From Anaerobutyricum hallii (GTDB taxonomy: Bacteria; Bacillota; Clostridia; Lachnospirales; Lachnospiraceae): a stretch of DNA of 64,000 bases. The notes under the pieces are model-generated. The model searched no databases, was not told where the DNA came from, and saw only the letters and a list, made by a program, of their open reading frames with translations. Both the position numbers and the translations under genes were made by a program. The stretch covers positions 989,219 to 1,053,218 of the forward strand of contig NZ_LT907978.1 in the NCBI RefSeq assembly GCF_900209925.1, written 5' to 3'. Numbering within the stretch: the first letter of the stretch is position 1; the number at the start of each line of letters is the position of its first letter. This document shows, one piece after another, positions 9,514 through 18,333 of this stretch.

Positions 9514-9515
9514 TT

Positions 9516-10274
9516 ATGGCATTACTTGAAGTAAAGAATCTGGGTATCTCTTTTGGTGGTCTTCGTGCGGTAGACCGATTTGAGGTTGAGATAAAGAAAG
9601 GACAGCTTTACGGTCTGATTGGACCAAATGGTGCAGGAAAGACAACTGTCTTTAATATGCTGACCGGTGTATATAAACCGACAGACGGTATTATCAAGTT
9701 AGATGGTGAAGATCTTGTTGGAAAGAAGACAATTGAGATTAATAAGGCAGGTATTGCAAGAACTTTCCAGAATATTCGTCTGTTTTCCCAGCAGTCTGTT
9801 CTTGACAATGTAAAGATTGGACTGCATAATCAGTATAAGTATTCCGCTTTGACAGGCATTTTACGTTTACCAAAGTACCATAAGATGGAAAAAGAGATGA
9901 ATGAAAAGGCAATGGAACTTCTGAAAGTATTTGAGCTTGATGGTAAGGCAGACTTTCTTGCATCGAATCTTCCATATGGAGAGCAGCGTAAGTTAGAGAT
10001 TGCCAGAGCGCTTGCAACAAATCCAAAGCTTCTTTTATTAGATGAGCCGGCTGCCGGAATGAACCCGAATGAAACAATAGAACTTATGGATACGATTCGT
10101 TTCGTTCGTGATAATTTTGATATGACAGTATTATTGATCGAACATGATATGAAGCTTGTATCAGGAATATGTGAAGAACTTACCGTATTAAACTTTGGCC
10201 AGGTACTGGCACAGGGCAAGACGAAAGATGTTTTAAATGATCCGGAAGTTATTAAGGCTTATCTTGGAGAATAG
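9516..10274 (+). CDS. livG: Branched-chain amino-acid ABC transporter ATP-binding protein LivG
   Basis: First ATPase of the importer. Walker A is GPNGAGKTT (about 35-43), the signature is LPYGEQRKLEIARAL (about 150), Walker B is LLLLDEPAAGMNP (about 174), and the switch His is in LLIEHDM. The signature has YGEQ in place of SGGQ, normal in this subfamily. Length is 252 residues. It follows livM almost directly and is followed by livF after 14 bases containing AGGAGG. Confidence 0.96.
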   Translation: MALLEVKNLGISFGGLRAVDRFEVEIKKGQLYGLIGPNGAGKTTVFNMLTGVYKPTDGIIKLDGEDLVGKKTIEINKAGIARTFQNIRLFSQQSVLDNVKIGLHNQYKYSALTGILRLPKYHKMEKEMNEKAMELLKVFELDGKADFLASNLPYGEQRKLEIARALATNPKLLLLDEPAAGMNPNETIELMDTIRFVRDNFDMTVLLIEHDMKLVSGICEELTVLNFGQVLAQGKTKDVLNDPEVIKAYLGE

Positions 10275-10288
10275 GAGGAAAGAACTTT

Positions 10289-10999
10289 ATGGCAATGCTT
10301 GAAGTAAAGGATCTTGAAGTATATTATGGGATGATTCAGGCCATCAAGGGGATTTCCTTTGAGGTAAATCAGGGAGAAGTTATCGCTCTTATCGGTGCGA
10401 ATGGTGCTGGTAAGACAACAACTCTTCAGACAATCACCGGTATGCTTCAGGCAAAGAAGGGACATATTCTGTTTGAAGGACAGGATATTACAAAGGTACC
10501 GGGACATAAGATCGTAACAATGGGAATGGCACATGTACCGGAAGGAAGACGTGTATTTGCGAATCTTTCTGTGTATGAGAACTTGAAGCTTGGTGCATAT
10601 ACAAGAAAAGATAAGAATGAGATCGCACAGTCTTTAGAGATGGTATATGAAAGTTTTCCGCGATTAAAAGAGAGAAGAAATCAGTCTGCAGGTACATTAA
10701 GCGGTGGAGAACAGCAGATGTTAGCGATGGGACGTGCGTTAATGTCTAAACCAAGAATCATTCTGATGGATGAGCCTTCTATGGGACTATCACCGATTTT
10801 TGTAGATGAGATTTTTAAGATTATTCAGCAGGTTTCTGCCGCTGGAACGACAGTACTTCTTGTAGAACAGAATGCGAAGAAGGCACTGGCAATTGCTGAC
10901 AGAGCGTATGTTTTGGAGACAGGTAAGATTGCTCTTAGCGGTGATGCGAAAGAACTTATGAATAATGAGTCTATTAAAAAGGCATATTTGGGAGAGTAG
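10289..10999 (+). CDS. livF: Branched-chain amino-acid ABC transporter ATP-binding protein LivF
   Basis: Second ATPase, which forms a heterodimer with LivG. It has Walker A GANGAGKTT (about 35-43), signature LSGGEQQMLAMGRAL, Walker B IILMDEPSMGLSP and LLVEQNAKKAL at the switch. Length is 236 residues, as expected. The cytidylate-kinase-like gene starts nine bases after its stop, apparently on the same transcript. Confidence 0.96.
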   Translation: MAMLEVKDLEVYYGMIQAIKGISFEVNQGEVIALIGANGAGKTTTLQTITGMLQAKKGHILFEGQDITKVPGHKIVTMGMAHVPEGRRVFANLSVYENLKLGAYTRKDKNEIAQSLEMVYESFPRLKERRNQSAGTLSGGEQQMLAMGRALMSKPRIILMDEPSMGLSPIFVDEIFKIIQQVSAAGTTVLLVEQNAKKALAIADRAYVLETGKIALSGDAKELMNNESIKKAYLGE

Positions 11000-11007
11000 G
11001 TGTTACA

Positions 11008-11625
11008 ATGGAACATACAGTAATTACGATTGCAAGAAGTTATGGAAGTGGTGGAAGAACTTTAGGCAAACTTTTGGCCAAGGAACTTGGTATTCATTGC
11101 TATGACAGAGAATTGCTTCGTATGGCTTCTGAACAGAGTGGTATCAATGAAGCTTTGTTTGGAGAAGTAGATGAGAAGGTGAAGAGCCTGCCTTTATTTG
11201 GCATCAGTAAAAAGATTTACAAGGGGGAGATATTCCCTCCAGAAAGTGATGATTTCGTATCAGATGACAACCTTTTTAATTATCAGGCGAAGATTATCAA
11301 AGAAGTTGCGGCAGAAGAATCCTGCGTAATTATCGGAAGATGTGCGGATTTTATTTTAAAGGATAATCCGGATGTAGTTCGTTTATTCTTTTATGCACCA
11401 AAGGAAGACTGTATTGCCCGCGTAAAGACACAGAATGGCGGTACAGAAAAAGAGATTATCCGCAAAATTGAAAAAACGGATAAATATCGTTCAGATTATT
11501 ACAGATATCATACCGGGAAAGACTGGAATGATTCAAGAAACTATGACTTTTGCCTAAATACTGCAAGTATGAGCTATGAGAAGCTTGTAGCGGTAGTAAA
11601 AGCATATATTGAACAATATAAGTAA
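11008..11625 (+). CDS. Cytidylate-kinase-like family protein
   Basis: A P-loop kinase-like protein of the cytidylate kinase-2 type, 205 residues. The start, ITIARSYGSGGRTLGKLLA, matches that family's variant phosphate loop, then come CYDRELLRMA, the Arg-containing VIIGRCADFIL and a lid-like Arg/Lys-rich part (about 145-170). These proteins are common in Firmicutes and their substrate is usually unknown; housekeeping cmk has a different N-terminus. The gene sits nine bases behind livF with a weak GGAG site, so it is probably co-transcribed with the importer. Function beyond nucleotide or small-molecule kinase is not assigned. Confidence 0.8.
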   Translation: MEHTVITIARSYGSGGRTLGKLLAKELGIHCYDRELLRMASEQSGINEALFGEVDEKVKSLPLFGISKKIYKGEIFPPESDDFVSDDNLFNYQAKIIKEVAAEESCVIIGRCADFILKDNPDVVRLFFYAPKEDCIARVKTQNGGTEKEIIRKIEKTDKYRSDYYRYHTGKDWNDSRNYDFCLNTASMSYEKLVAVVKAYIEQYK

Positions 11626-11776
11626 GTACATATAAAAATTATGTATAAAAAATGAAATTTCTCCCATACTGAAGAAAATATACTTTTGGAATCTTTCGTA
11701 AAATCAGACACAGAAAGATTAAGAGAGTATATGAGAAAGAAATTATTTTCACAATTCAGTAAGGGGGAATTTTTTT

Positions 11777-13081
11777 ATGAAAAAAGGTTTAAATAAAAAA
11801 GATTTTAGTATTGAAGAAGTACATGGTTTAGAAGTGCTTGATTCCAGGGGGAATCCAACGGTAGAAGTAACGATAAGATTAGGAAGTGGTGCAAGCGGGA
11901 AAGCGATTGTGCCTTCTGGAGCTTCTACAGGTCGTTTTGAGGCGGTGGAGCTTCGAGATGAGGAAAAACGATTTGGAGGAAAAGGAGTAGAGAGGGCAGT
12001 TACAAATGTAAACACAAGAATCAGTGATCGTTTATGCGGCTGCAATGCTTTAGAACAAAGAGAAATCGATCATATTTTAAAAGAAGCGGACGGTACAGAA
12101 AATAAAAGTAAATACGGTGCAAATGCTATTTTGGGAGTTTCTCTTGCAGTGGCCAGAGCAGCGGCCGAAGGCTTGGGGATTCCCCTTTACCGTTATGTTG
12201 GCGGCGTGAATGGTAAAGTACTGCCGGTTCCTATGATGAATGTCATTAATGGGGGGTGTCATGCGAAAAATTCAATTGACTTTCAAGAATTTATGATCAT
12301 GCCAGTTGGTGCAGAGTCTTTATCGGAAGGAATCCAGATGTGTGCAGAGATTTATCAACAGTTAAAGAAAACGTTAGCTGAAAAAGAGTATGCAACCGGT
12401 GTGGGCGATGAAGGTGGTTTTGCTCCGAATTTAAATTCTGCGGAAGAAGCGCTGGCATTATTGCAGGAAGCAACGCAGCTTGCCGGGTATGAGCCTGGAG
12501 TGGATATCTTTTTTGCAATGGATGCGGCAGCCTCCGAATTGTATGATGAAAATACCAGACGCTATTATTTTCCAGGGGAAAGTCAGATGAAAGAAAAGGA
12601 AATTTACAGAAATGCAGAAGAAATGGTGCAATATTATGAAGAACTTGTAGAAAAATTCCCTTTGATTTCTATTGAGGATGGATTGAGCGAGGAAGATTAT
12701 GCAGGGTGGAAAGTCCTTACCTATCGCCTTGGAGAAAAGGTACAGCTTGTTGGAGATGATCTTTTTGTAACAAATGTAAAACGGTTGTCAGAAGGAATTG
12801 AGAAGGGAATCGCAAATGCGATTTTAATAAAACCGAACCAGATCGGTACCTTATCTGAAACGCTTGATGCGATCTTACTGGCACAAAAAGCTGGTTATCG
12901 CACGATTATATCTCATCGGAGCGGGGATACAGAAGATACAACGATTGCGGATTTGGCAGTGGCGGTAAATGCAGGGCAGATCAAAACAGGCGCTCCATGC
13001 AGGGCAGAACGAACTGCAAAATATAATCAGCTTATGCGGATTGAAGAAGAACTTGGGAATTCTGGAAGTTATGGAAAGTGA
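11777..13081 (+). CDS. eno: Enolase, divergent
   Basis: Dehydrates 2-phosphoglycerate to phosphoenolpyruvate. At 434 residues it is full length with about eight extra N-terminal residues. Catalytic parts are present: PSGASTG loop, [37 protein letters not shown] (catalytic Lys) and SHRSG. Some near-invariant stretches differ: GGCHAKN where GGEHADN is usual, SGDTEDT for SGETED, and GAPCRAER for GAPSRSER. Codon use is much less biased than in pgk and tpiA. It stands alone with its own GGGGG site. It could be a second enolase with lower expression; activity is likely but not certain. Confidence 0.85.
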   Translation: MKKGLNKKDFSIEEVHGLEVLDSRGNPTVEVTIRLGSGASGKAIVPSGASTGRFEAVELRDEEKRFGGKGVERAVTNVNTRISDRLCGCNALEQREIDHILKEADGTENKSKYGANAILGVSLAVARAAAEGLGIPLYRYVGGVNGKVLPVPMMNVINGGCHAKNSIDFQEFMIMPVGAESLSEGIQMCAEIYQQLKKTLAEKEYATGVGDEGGFAPNLNSAEEALALLQEATQLAGYEPGVDIFFAMDAAASELYDENTRRYYFPGESQMKEKEIYRNAEEMVQYYEELVEKFPLISIEDGLSEEDYAGWKVLTYRLGEKVQLVGDDLFVTNVKRLSEGIEKGIANAILIKPNQIGTLSETLDAILLAQKAGYRTIISHRSGDTEDTTIADLAVAVNAGQIKTGAPCRAERTAKYNQLMRIEEELGNSGSYGK

Positions 13082-13211
13082 TTTATGAAATGCTACAGAT
13101 AGAATTTTAGGAGAGCCATCTCAGAAATCATGAAAAATTGAGAGATTATATTACAAAATTACAAAATTGAAGGATTAATAAGAAAAAATCTTATTTTCGC
13201 TCTATTTCGAC

Positions 13212-13240
13212 TTTACTTATGAAAAGATGTAGTCTAATAT
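13212..13240 (+). promoter_or_regulatory. Promoter of the BMP transporter cluster
   Basis: TTTACT at 13212-13217 and TAATAT at 13235-13240, spaced by 17 bases, 44 bases before the lipoprotein start. Confidence 0.6.
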
Positions 13241-13283
13241 AGAAGTGTATTTTTTCAGAAGCAAATATAGAGGAGGAAAGACA

Positions 13284-14534
13284 ATGAAAAAATTACTGGC
13301 ATTTATTCTTGCTGCTGTTATGACAGCATCACTCTGTGCCTGCGGTTCTTCAAACAGTGGATCAGAAGGTTCTACATCCGCAAATGGAAGTTCAACAGCA
13401 GGAAAACCTGTAGCAGCATCCGATGTGAAAGTGGGATGTATTATGATCGGTGATGAGAATGAAGGATACACCGAAGCACATTTAAAAGCAGTAGAAGAGA
13501 TGAAGAAGAATCTTGGTCTTACAGATGATCAGGTAGTGATCAAGACCAATATCAAAGAAGATGAAGGTTGTTATGATGCTGCGGTAGACCTGGCAGAACA
13601 GGGATGCAACATTATTATTGCAAACAGTTTTGGTCATGAAAGTTATATTCTTCAGGCAGCTGCAGATTATCCGGATGTACAGTTCTGTCATGCAACAGGA
13701 TATCAGGCAAAGAGCAGTGGGCTTGCTAATATGCACAACTTCTTCACGAACGTATATGAATCTCGTTATTTATCCGGTGTTGTTGCGGGTATGAAGTTAA
13801 ATGAGATGATTCAAAAAGGTGAAGTTACAAAAGATAAATGTAAGATCGGTTATGTAGGGGCTTTCCCATATGCCGAAGTTATCAGTGGATTTACCTCTTT
13901 CTATCTTGGTGTGAAGTCTGTTTGTGATTCTGCTACGATGGAAGTAAAATATACAAACAGCTGGGCATCCTTTGATCTTGAAAAAGAATGTGCGGAGCAG
14001 TTGATCGCGGATGGTTGTGTATTAATCAGCCAACATGCCGATACAACAGGAGCTCCTACAGCATGTGAAGCAAAGAAGGTTCCTTGTGTAGGTTATAATA
14101 TCGATATGATTCCAACAGCTCCGGATGCAGCTCTTACTTCTGCAACAATCAACTGGGGTCCGTATTACACATATGCTGTACAGTCTGTAATTGGGGGAAC
14201 AGCTATTGATACAGATTGGTCAAAAGGTGTAAAAGATGGAGCGGATGCAATTACAGAACTGAATGATAAGACCGTTGCTAAAGGAACAAAAGAAAAAGTA
14301 GAAGAAGCACAGAAGGGAATTGAAGACGGAACAATTCATGTATTTGATACTTCTAAGTTTACCGTCGGTGGTAAGACCCTTGAAGAACTTGTAGAGTCCG
14401 GTGATGAGGATGCTACAAAGCTTCAGAGTTATATCAAAGATGGATATTTCCATGAATCCGACGTGGCAGGTGGAATGACTTCTGCACCGGCATTCACATT
14501 TATTATTGATGGAATTGACTCCATTACAAAGTAA
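13284..14534 (+). CDS. BMP-family ABC transporter substrate-binding lipoprotein (first)
   Basis: Receptor of the basic-membrane-protein (BMP/Med) family, which in characterised cases binds nucleosides. The ATG at 13284 is chosen over a start 39 bases upstream because AGGAGG lies just ahead of it and the signal peptide then begins MKKLLAFILAAVMTASLCAC with the lipobox at its end. 416 residues. The body shows KVGCIMIGDENEGYTEAH, EQGCNIIIANSFGHES and YVGAFPYAEVISGF. The adjacent ATPase and two permeases belong to the same system. A paralogue lies at the far end of the cluster. Confidence 0.92.
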   Translation: MKKLLAFILAAVMTASLCACGSSNSGSEGSTSANGSSTAGKPVAASDVKVGCIMIGDENEGYTEAHLKAVEEMKKNLGLTDDQVVIKTNIKEDEGCYDAAVDLAEQGCNIIIANSFGHESYILQAAADYPDVQFCHATGYQAKSSGLANMHNFFTNVYESRYLSGVVAGMKLNEMIQKGEVTKDKCKIGYVGAFPYAEVISGFTSFYLGVKSVCDSATMEVKYTNSWASFDLEKECAEQLIADGCVLISQHADTTGAPTACEAKKVPCVGYNIDMIPTAPDAALTSATINWGPYYTYAVQSVIGGTAIDTDWSKGVKDGADAITELNDKTVAKGTKEKVEEAQKGIEDGTIHVFDTSKFTVGGKTLEELVESGDEDATKLQSYIKDGYFHESDVAGGMTSAPAFTFIIDGIDSITK

Positions 14535-14553
14535 TTAAACAGTCAGTTTACTA

Positions 14554-14584
14554 AGGCAGAGCCGCCATATCAGTGGCTCTGCCT
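14554..14584 (+). other. Stem-loop after the first BMP lipoprotein gene
   Basis: A perfect 10-bp stem AGGCAGAGCC (14554-14563) with GGCTCTGCCT (14575-14584) and an 11-nt loop. No T-run follows. It may stabilise the upstream mRNA or partly end transcription. Confidence 0.65.
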
Positions 14585-14604
14585 GATTATGTAAAAAACA
14601 ATAT

Positions 14605-14668
14605 TTTATCTCAGTCGAGAAGACTCCCACCTCTTTTGGATGGTGAGTGACAGCTGCTCGACTTGAAT
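14605..14668 (+). repeat. Dispersed hairpin repeat, copy A (most complete)
   Basis: The outer arms AGTCGAG (14613-14619) and CTCGACT (14657-14663) pair perfectly; inside lies an ACTCCCACC / GGTGAGT stem. The same element occurs inverted at 4830-4880, as a right-end fragment at 23144-23158, and degenerately at 37038-37080. It sits between the first BMP lipoprotein gene and its ATPase gene. It recalls foldback ends of IS200/IS605-type elements, which is inference only. Confidence 0.8.
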
Positions 14669-14692
14669 AGTCGGATAATGGAGGAAAAAAAG

Positions 14693-16219
14693 TTGGAACA
14701 GACATATGCCATAGAATTAAAAAATATAACAAAACGATTTGGCAAGATTGTCGCAAATGATGGAATTAATCTTCAGGTGAAAAGGGGAGAGATTCTTTCG
14801 TTGCTTGGCGAAAACGGAAGTGGGAAGACCACCTTGATGAACATGATTTCCGGAATTTATTTTCCAGATGAAGGACATATATTTGTAGATGGAAAAGAAG
14901 TATCGATTCGTTCTCCAAAGGATTCTTTTGATCTTGGAATCGGAATGATCCATCAGCATTTTAAATTGATCGATGTTATGACCGCAGCGGAAAATATTAT
15001 TTTGGGATTAAAGGGAAGCGCGGTTCTTGACATGAAGAAAGTGCATAAAGATATTCAGGAGCTTGTTGATAAGTATGGTTTTGATCTTGATCCAGCACAG
15101 AAGGTATATACCATGTCCGTTTCTCAGAAACAGACAGTAGAGATTGTTAAGATGTTATATCGAGGTGCCAATATTTTAATTCTTGATGAGCCGACAGCAG
15201 TACTTACGCCACAAGAAGTAGATAAATTGTTTGATGTGCTTCGCAATATGAGAGATGATGGCAGGGCAATTATCATTATTACACATAAACTAAATGAAGT
15301 TTTAGAATTGTCTGATCGTGTTTCGATTTTACGGAAAGGAAAGTATATTGGGACATTACAAACTTCAGAGGCGACTGTAGAATCTCTCACAGAGATGATG
15401 GTTGGAGAAAAGATTTCCCTTGATATTAACCGTCCGATGCCGCATGATCTTAAAAAGCGTCTTACAATCGATACTATTACCTGTACGAATGAGGACGGAC
15501 TGCATACATTAGAGAATGTTTCATTTGAAGCGTTTGGTGGAGAAGTACTTGGCGTGGCAGGAATTTCCGGAAGTGGACAAAAAGAATTATTAGAGGCGAT
15601 TGCCGGACTTACGAAGCTTTCTTCCGGAAGTGTTGTTTTCCACTCGCCGGAAGGAGAGGATATTGATCTGGCTAAATATAATGCAGCACAGATTAATGAA
15701 CTGGGAGTCCGTCATTCTTTTGTTCCGGAAGACCGTCTTGGTATGGGACTTGTCGGATCTATGGGTATGACAGGAAATATGCTTCTTCGTTCTTTTAGAA
15801 AAGGAAAAGGGTTCTTTACGAGTTTAAAAGCACCAAAAGAGCTGGCAGAAAAGATTAAAGAAGATCTAGATGTTGTAACCCCGGATATTGATTATCCTGT
15901 AAGAAGACTTTCCGGGGGAAATGTACAAAAGATTCTTGTAGGAAGAGAAATTGCTTCTTCACCGGCAGTTCTTCTTGTTGCTTATCCGGTGCGTGGTCTT
16001 GATATCAACTCTTCTTATATGATCTATAATCTGTTAAACAAACAAAAAGAACGGGGCGTTGCCGTTGTATGTGTAGCAGAGGATCTAGACATGCTTCTTG
16101 AATTCTGCGACAGAATCCTGGTACTTTGTGATGGTAAGGTAACAGGAATTGTGGATGCCAGAAAGACAACAAAAGAAGAAGTCGGAATGTTGATGACATC
16201 CCATAAGGAGGAAAAATAA
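14693..16219 (+). CDS. BMP-type (nucleoside-like) ABC transporter, double ATPase subunit
   Basis: Two fused ATPase domains, as in RbsA/YufO-type proteins. Domain 1 (about 7-240) has GENGSGKTT, the signature MSVSQKQTVEIVK and ILILDEPTAVLTP. Domain 2 (about 260-500) has a degenerate phosphate loop GISGSGQKELLEAI and LLVAYPVRGLDI in place of a normal Walker B with Glu, typical of the inactive second site. The TTG at 14693 is preferred: GGAGG lies 8 bases upstream (14680-14684), while the ATG at 14678 has no ribosome site. This gives 509 residues. It overlaps the next gene's start by one base. Confidence 0.9.
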   Translation: MEQTYAIELKNITKRFGKIVANDGINLQVKRGEILSLLGENGSGKTTLMNMISGIYFPDEGHIFVDGKEVSIRSPKDSFDLGIGMIHQHFKLIDVMTAAENIILGLKGSAVLDMKKVHKDIQELVDKYGFDLDPAQKVYTMSVSQKQTVEIVKMLYRGANILILDEPTAVLTPQEVDKLFDVLRNMRDDGRAIIIITHKLNEVLELSDRVSILRKGKYIGTLQTSEATVESLTEMMVGEKISLDINRPMPHDLKKRLTIDTITCTNEDGLHTLENVSFEAFGGEVLGVAGISGSGQKELLEAIAGLTKLSSGSVVFHSPEGEDIDLAKYNAAQINELGVRHSFVPEDRLGMGLVGSMGMTGNMLLRSFRKGKGFFTSLKAPKELAEKIKEDLDVVTPDIDYPVRRLSGGNVQKILVGREIASSPAVLLVAYPVRGLDINSSYMIYNLLNKQKERGVAVVCVAEDLDMLLEFCDRILVLCDGKVTGIVDARKTTKEEVGMLMTSHKEEK

Positions 16220-17313
16220 TGGATAATACAGTGAAAGAACCACTGATACATCTTTCGAAAAGAGAGGATATGCCATTTGGAAAGAGATGGCTGGTAAGAA
16301 TTGTTGCAATTTTCCTTTCGCTTGTTGTATGCGCAGGTTTTATTTTTATGATTATTAAGATGAATCCTGTAGAAGTCTACGAAGGAATTGTAGAAGGCGC
16401 CGTAGGAACAAGCCGCCGTTTCTGGGTAACAGCAAGAGATGCACTGACTCTGTTATGTGTGGCAGTTGCGGTAACACCTGCTTTTAAAATGAAGTTTTGG
16501 AATATCGGTGCAGAAGGACAGATTCTTATGGGATGTGTTGCTTCTGCGGCAATGATGATCTATGCAGGGAATGCTCTTCCAACAGGAGTATTACTTGTGC
16601 TGATGTTTCTTTGCAGTTTTGCTGCCGGAGCTATCTGGGGAGTTATTCCGGCATTTTTTAAGGCAAAGTGGAATACAAATGAAACGTTATTTACCCTGAT
16701 GTTAAATTACGTTGCTATGCAGGTTGTAACATTTTGTATTGTATATTGGGAGAATCCGGTTGGATCAAATTCGGTTGGAATTATTAATGCTCCGACAAAA
16801 GCAGGATGGCTTCCTCCTCTTTTTGGACTTGACTATGGATGGAATCTTGTAATTGTGTTATTATTAACGGTGTTCATGTTTATTTATATGAAGCGTACAA
16901 AACATGGCTATGAGATTTCTGTTGTAGGAGAGAGTGAGAATACTGCACGATACGCAGGGATTAACGTAGGTAACGTGATTATCCGTACCGTTGGAATTTC
17001 CGGAGGAATTGCAGGTCTTGCAGGATTTATTCTTGTAAGTGGTTCTTCTCATACGATTTCTACAAGTACGGCGGGAGGTCGCGGATTTACCGCGATCATT
17101 GTAGCATGGCTTGCGAAGTTTAATGTATGGGCAATGGCAGTGATTTCTTTTCTTCTTGTATTTATGCAGCAGGGAGCGATTCAGATCGCGACACAGTATA
17201 ATCTGAATGAAAATGCTTCCGATGTTATTACGGGAATTATTTTGTTTTTTGTTATCGGATGTGAATTTTTCATAAATTATAAATTGGAATTTCGCGGAAA
17301 GCACAGCGCATAA
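16219..17313 (+). CDS. BMP-type ABC transporter permease (first)
   Basis: Membrane subunit of the YufP/RnsC type, 364 residues, with a long charged N-terminus (about 1-27) before the first span and roughly ten hydrophobic segments. Family landmarks are FWNIGAEGQILMGCVA (about 94), NETLFTLMLNYVAMQ and the coupling loop VVGESENTARYAGINVGNV. The C-terminal part shows GGRGFTAIIVAWLAKFN. Its ATG overlaps the final base of the ATPase gene, with AAGGAGG before it. It pairs with the permease directly downstream. Confidence 0.92.
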   Translation: MDNTVKEPLIHLSKREDMPFGKRWLVRIVAIFLSLVVCAGFIFMIIKMNPVEVYEGIVEGAVGTSRRFWVTARDALTLLCVAVAVTPAFKMKFWNIGAEGQILMGCVASAAMMIYAGNALPTGVLLVLMFLCSFAAGAIWGVIPAFFKAKWNTNETLFTLMLNYVAMQVVTFCIVYWENPVGSNSVGIINAPTKAGWLPPLFGLDYGWNLVIVLLLTVFMFIYMKRTKHGYEISVVGESENTARYAGINVGNVIIRTVGISGGIAGLAGFILVSGSSHTISTSTAGGRGFTAIIVAWLAKFNVWAMAVISFLLVFMQQGAIQIATQYNLNENASDVITGIILFFVIGCEFFINYKLEFRGKHSA

Positions 17314-17327
17314 GGAGGAAGAGAGTG

Positions 17328-18308
17328 ATGACAGTATTAATTACATTTATACAAAAGGCCATTATGCAGGGTGTCTGTATGCTCTTTGGCGCAGATGGAG
17401 AAATTCTGACAGAAAAATCAGGCAATTTAAATCTTGGAGTTCCTGGGATGATGTATATGGGCGGAATTGCCGGTCTTATCGCAGCTTTTTATTATGAAAA
17501 GGCTGCCGCACATCCAAATGGTCTGGTTGGAATGATTCTGTCCCTGTTAGCTGCATTTTTAATGGCTGCATTCGGTGGTTTGATTTTTAGTGTATTGACA
17601 ATTACATTAAGAGCGAATCAAAATGTGGCAGGTCTTGCCCTGACAACATTTGGTGTTGGTTTTGGTAACTTTTTTGGAGGATCCCTTTCGACACTTGCCG
17701 GTGGTGTAGGACAGATTTCCGTAGCGGTTACCGGAGATGCTTATCGTGCAAAGCTTCCGTTTTTATCAAAGATCCCCGTAATCGGAGAGATATTTTTTAA
17801 TTATGGGTTCTTGACATATTTTGCAATTATTATTACACTACTTATGGCGTTTTTTTTAAAACGTACCCGCTGGGGACTGAATTTGAATGCAGTAGGAGAA
17901 AGTCCAGCGACAGCGGATGCGGCAGGAATCAATGTTACGCTTTATAAATATCTTGCAACGGTAATCGGTGGAGGAATTGCCGGCCTTGGAGGACTTTATT
18001 TTGTAATGGAATACTCAGGAGGAACCTGGACGAATAATGGTTTTGGTGACAGAGGATGGCTTGCGATCGCGCTTGTTATTTTTGCCCTCTGGAAGCCAGT
18101 CAATGCAATCTGGGGATCCTTCCTATTTGGCGGATTGTATATTTTATATCTTTATATACCGGGACTTGGAAGAAGTATGCAGGAAATCTTTAAGATGCTT
18201 CCATATCTGGTAACGATCATTGTTCTTATTATTACGAGTCTTCGTAAGAAGAGAGAGCAGCAGCCGCCGAATAGTCTGGGACTGGCATATTTTAGAGAGG
18301 ACCGTTAA
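17328..18308 (+). CDS. BMP-type ABC transporter permease (second)
   Basis: YufQ/RnsD-type membrane subunit, 326 residues. Landmarks are FGADGEILTEKSGNLNLGVP near the N-terminus and the coupling loop AVGESPATADAAGINVTLYK. The ATG at 17328 is chosen over the GTG three bases upstream because GGAGG (17314-17318) then has the better spacing. Only 14 bases separate it from the first permease and 25 from the second lipoprotein, so all are one operon. Confidence 0.92.
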   Translation: MTVLITFIQKAIMQGVCMLFGADGEILTEKSGNLNLGVPGMMYMGGIAGLIAAFYYEKAAAHPNGLVGMILSLLAAFLMAAFGGLIFSVLTITLRANQNVAGLALTTFGVGFGNFFGGSLSTLAGGVGQISVAVTGDAYRAKLPFLSKIPVIGEIFFNYGFLTYFAIIITLLMAFFLKRTRWGLNLNAVGESPATADAAGINVTLYKYLATVIGGGIAGLGGLYFVMEYSGGTWTNNGFGDRGWLAIALVIFALWKPVNAIWGSFLFGGLYILYLYIPGLGRSMQEIFKMLPYLVTIIVLIITSLRKKREQQPPNSLGLAYFREDR

Positions 18309-18333
18309 GCAAAGAAACGGAGGAATCGAAAAC

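Noticed and set aside
13082-13283. Purine riboswitch before the BMP operon
   Set aside because: The conserved loop sequences and three-way junction pattern were not seen.
15880-15995. Broken second ATPase site of the BMP transporter as a damaged gene
   Set aside because: A degenerate second site is normal in this double-ATPase family.
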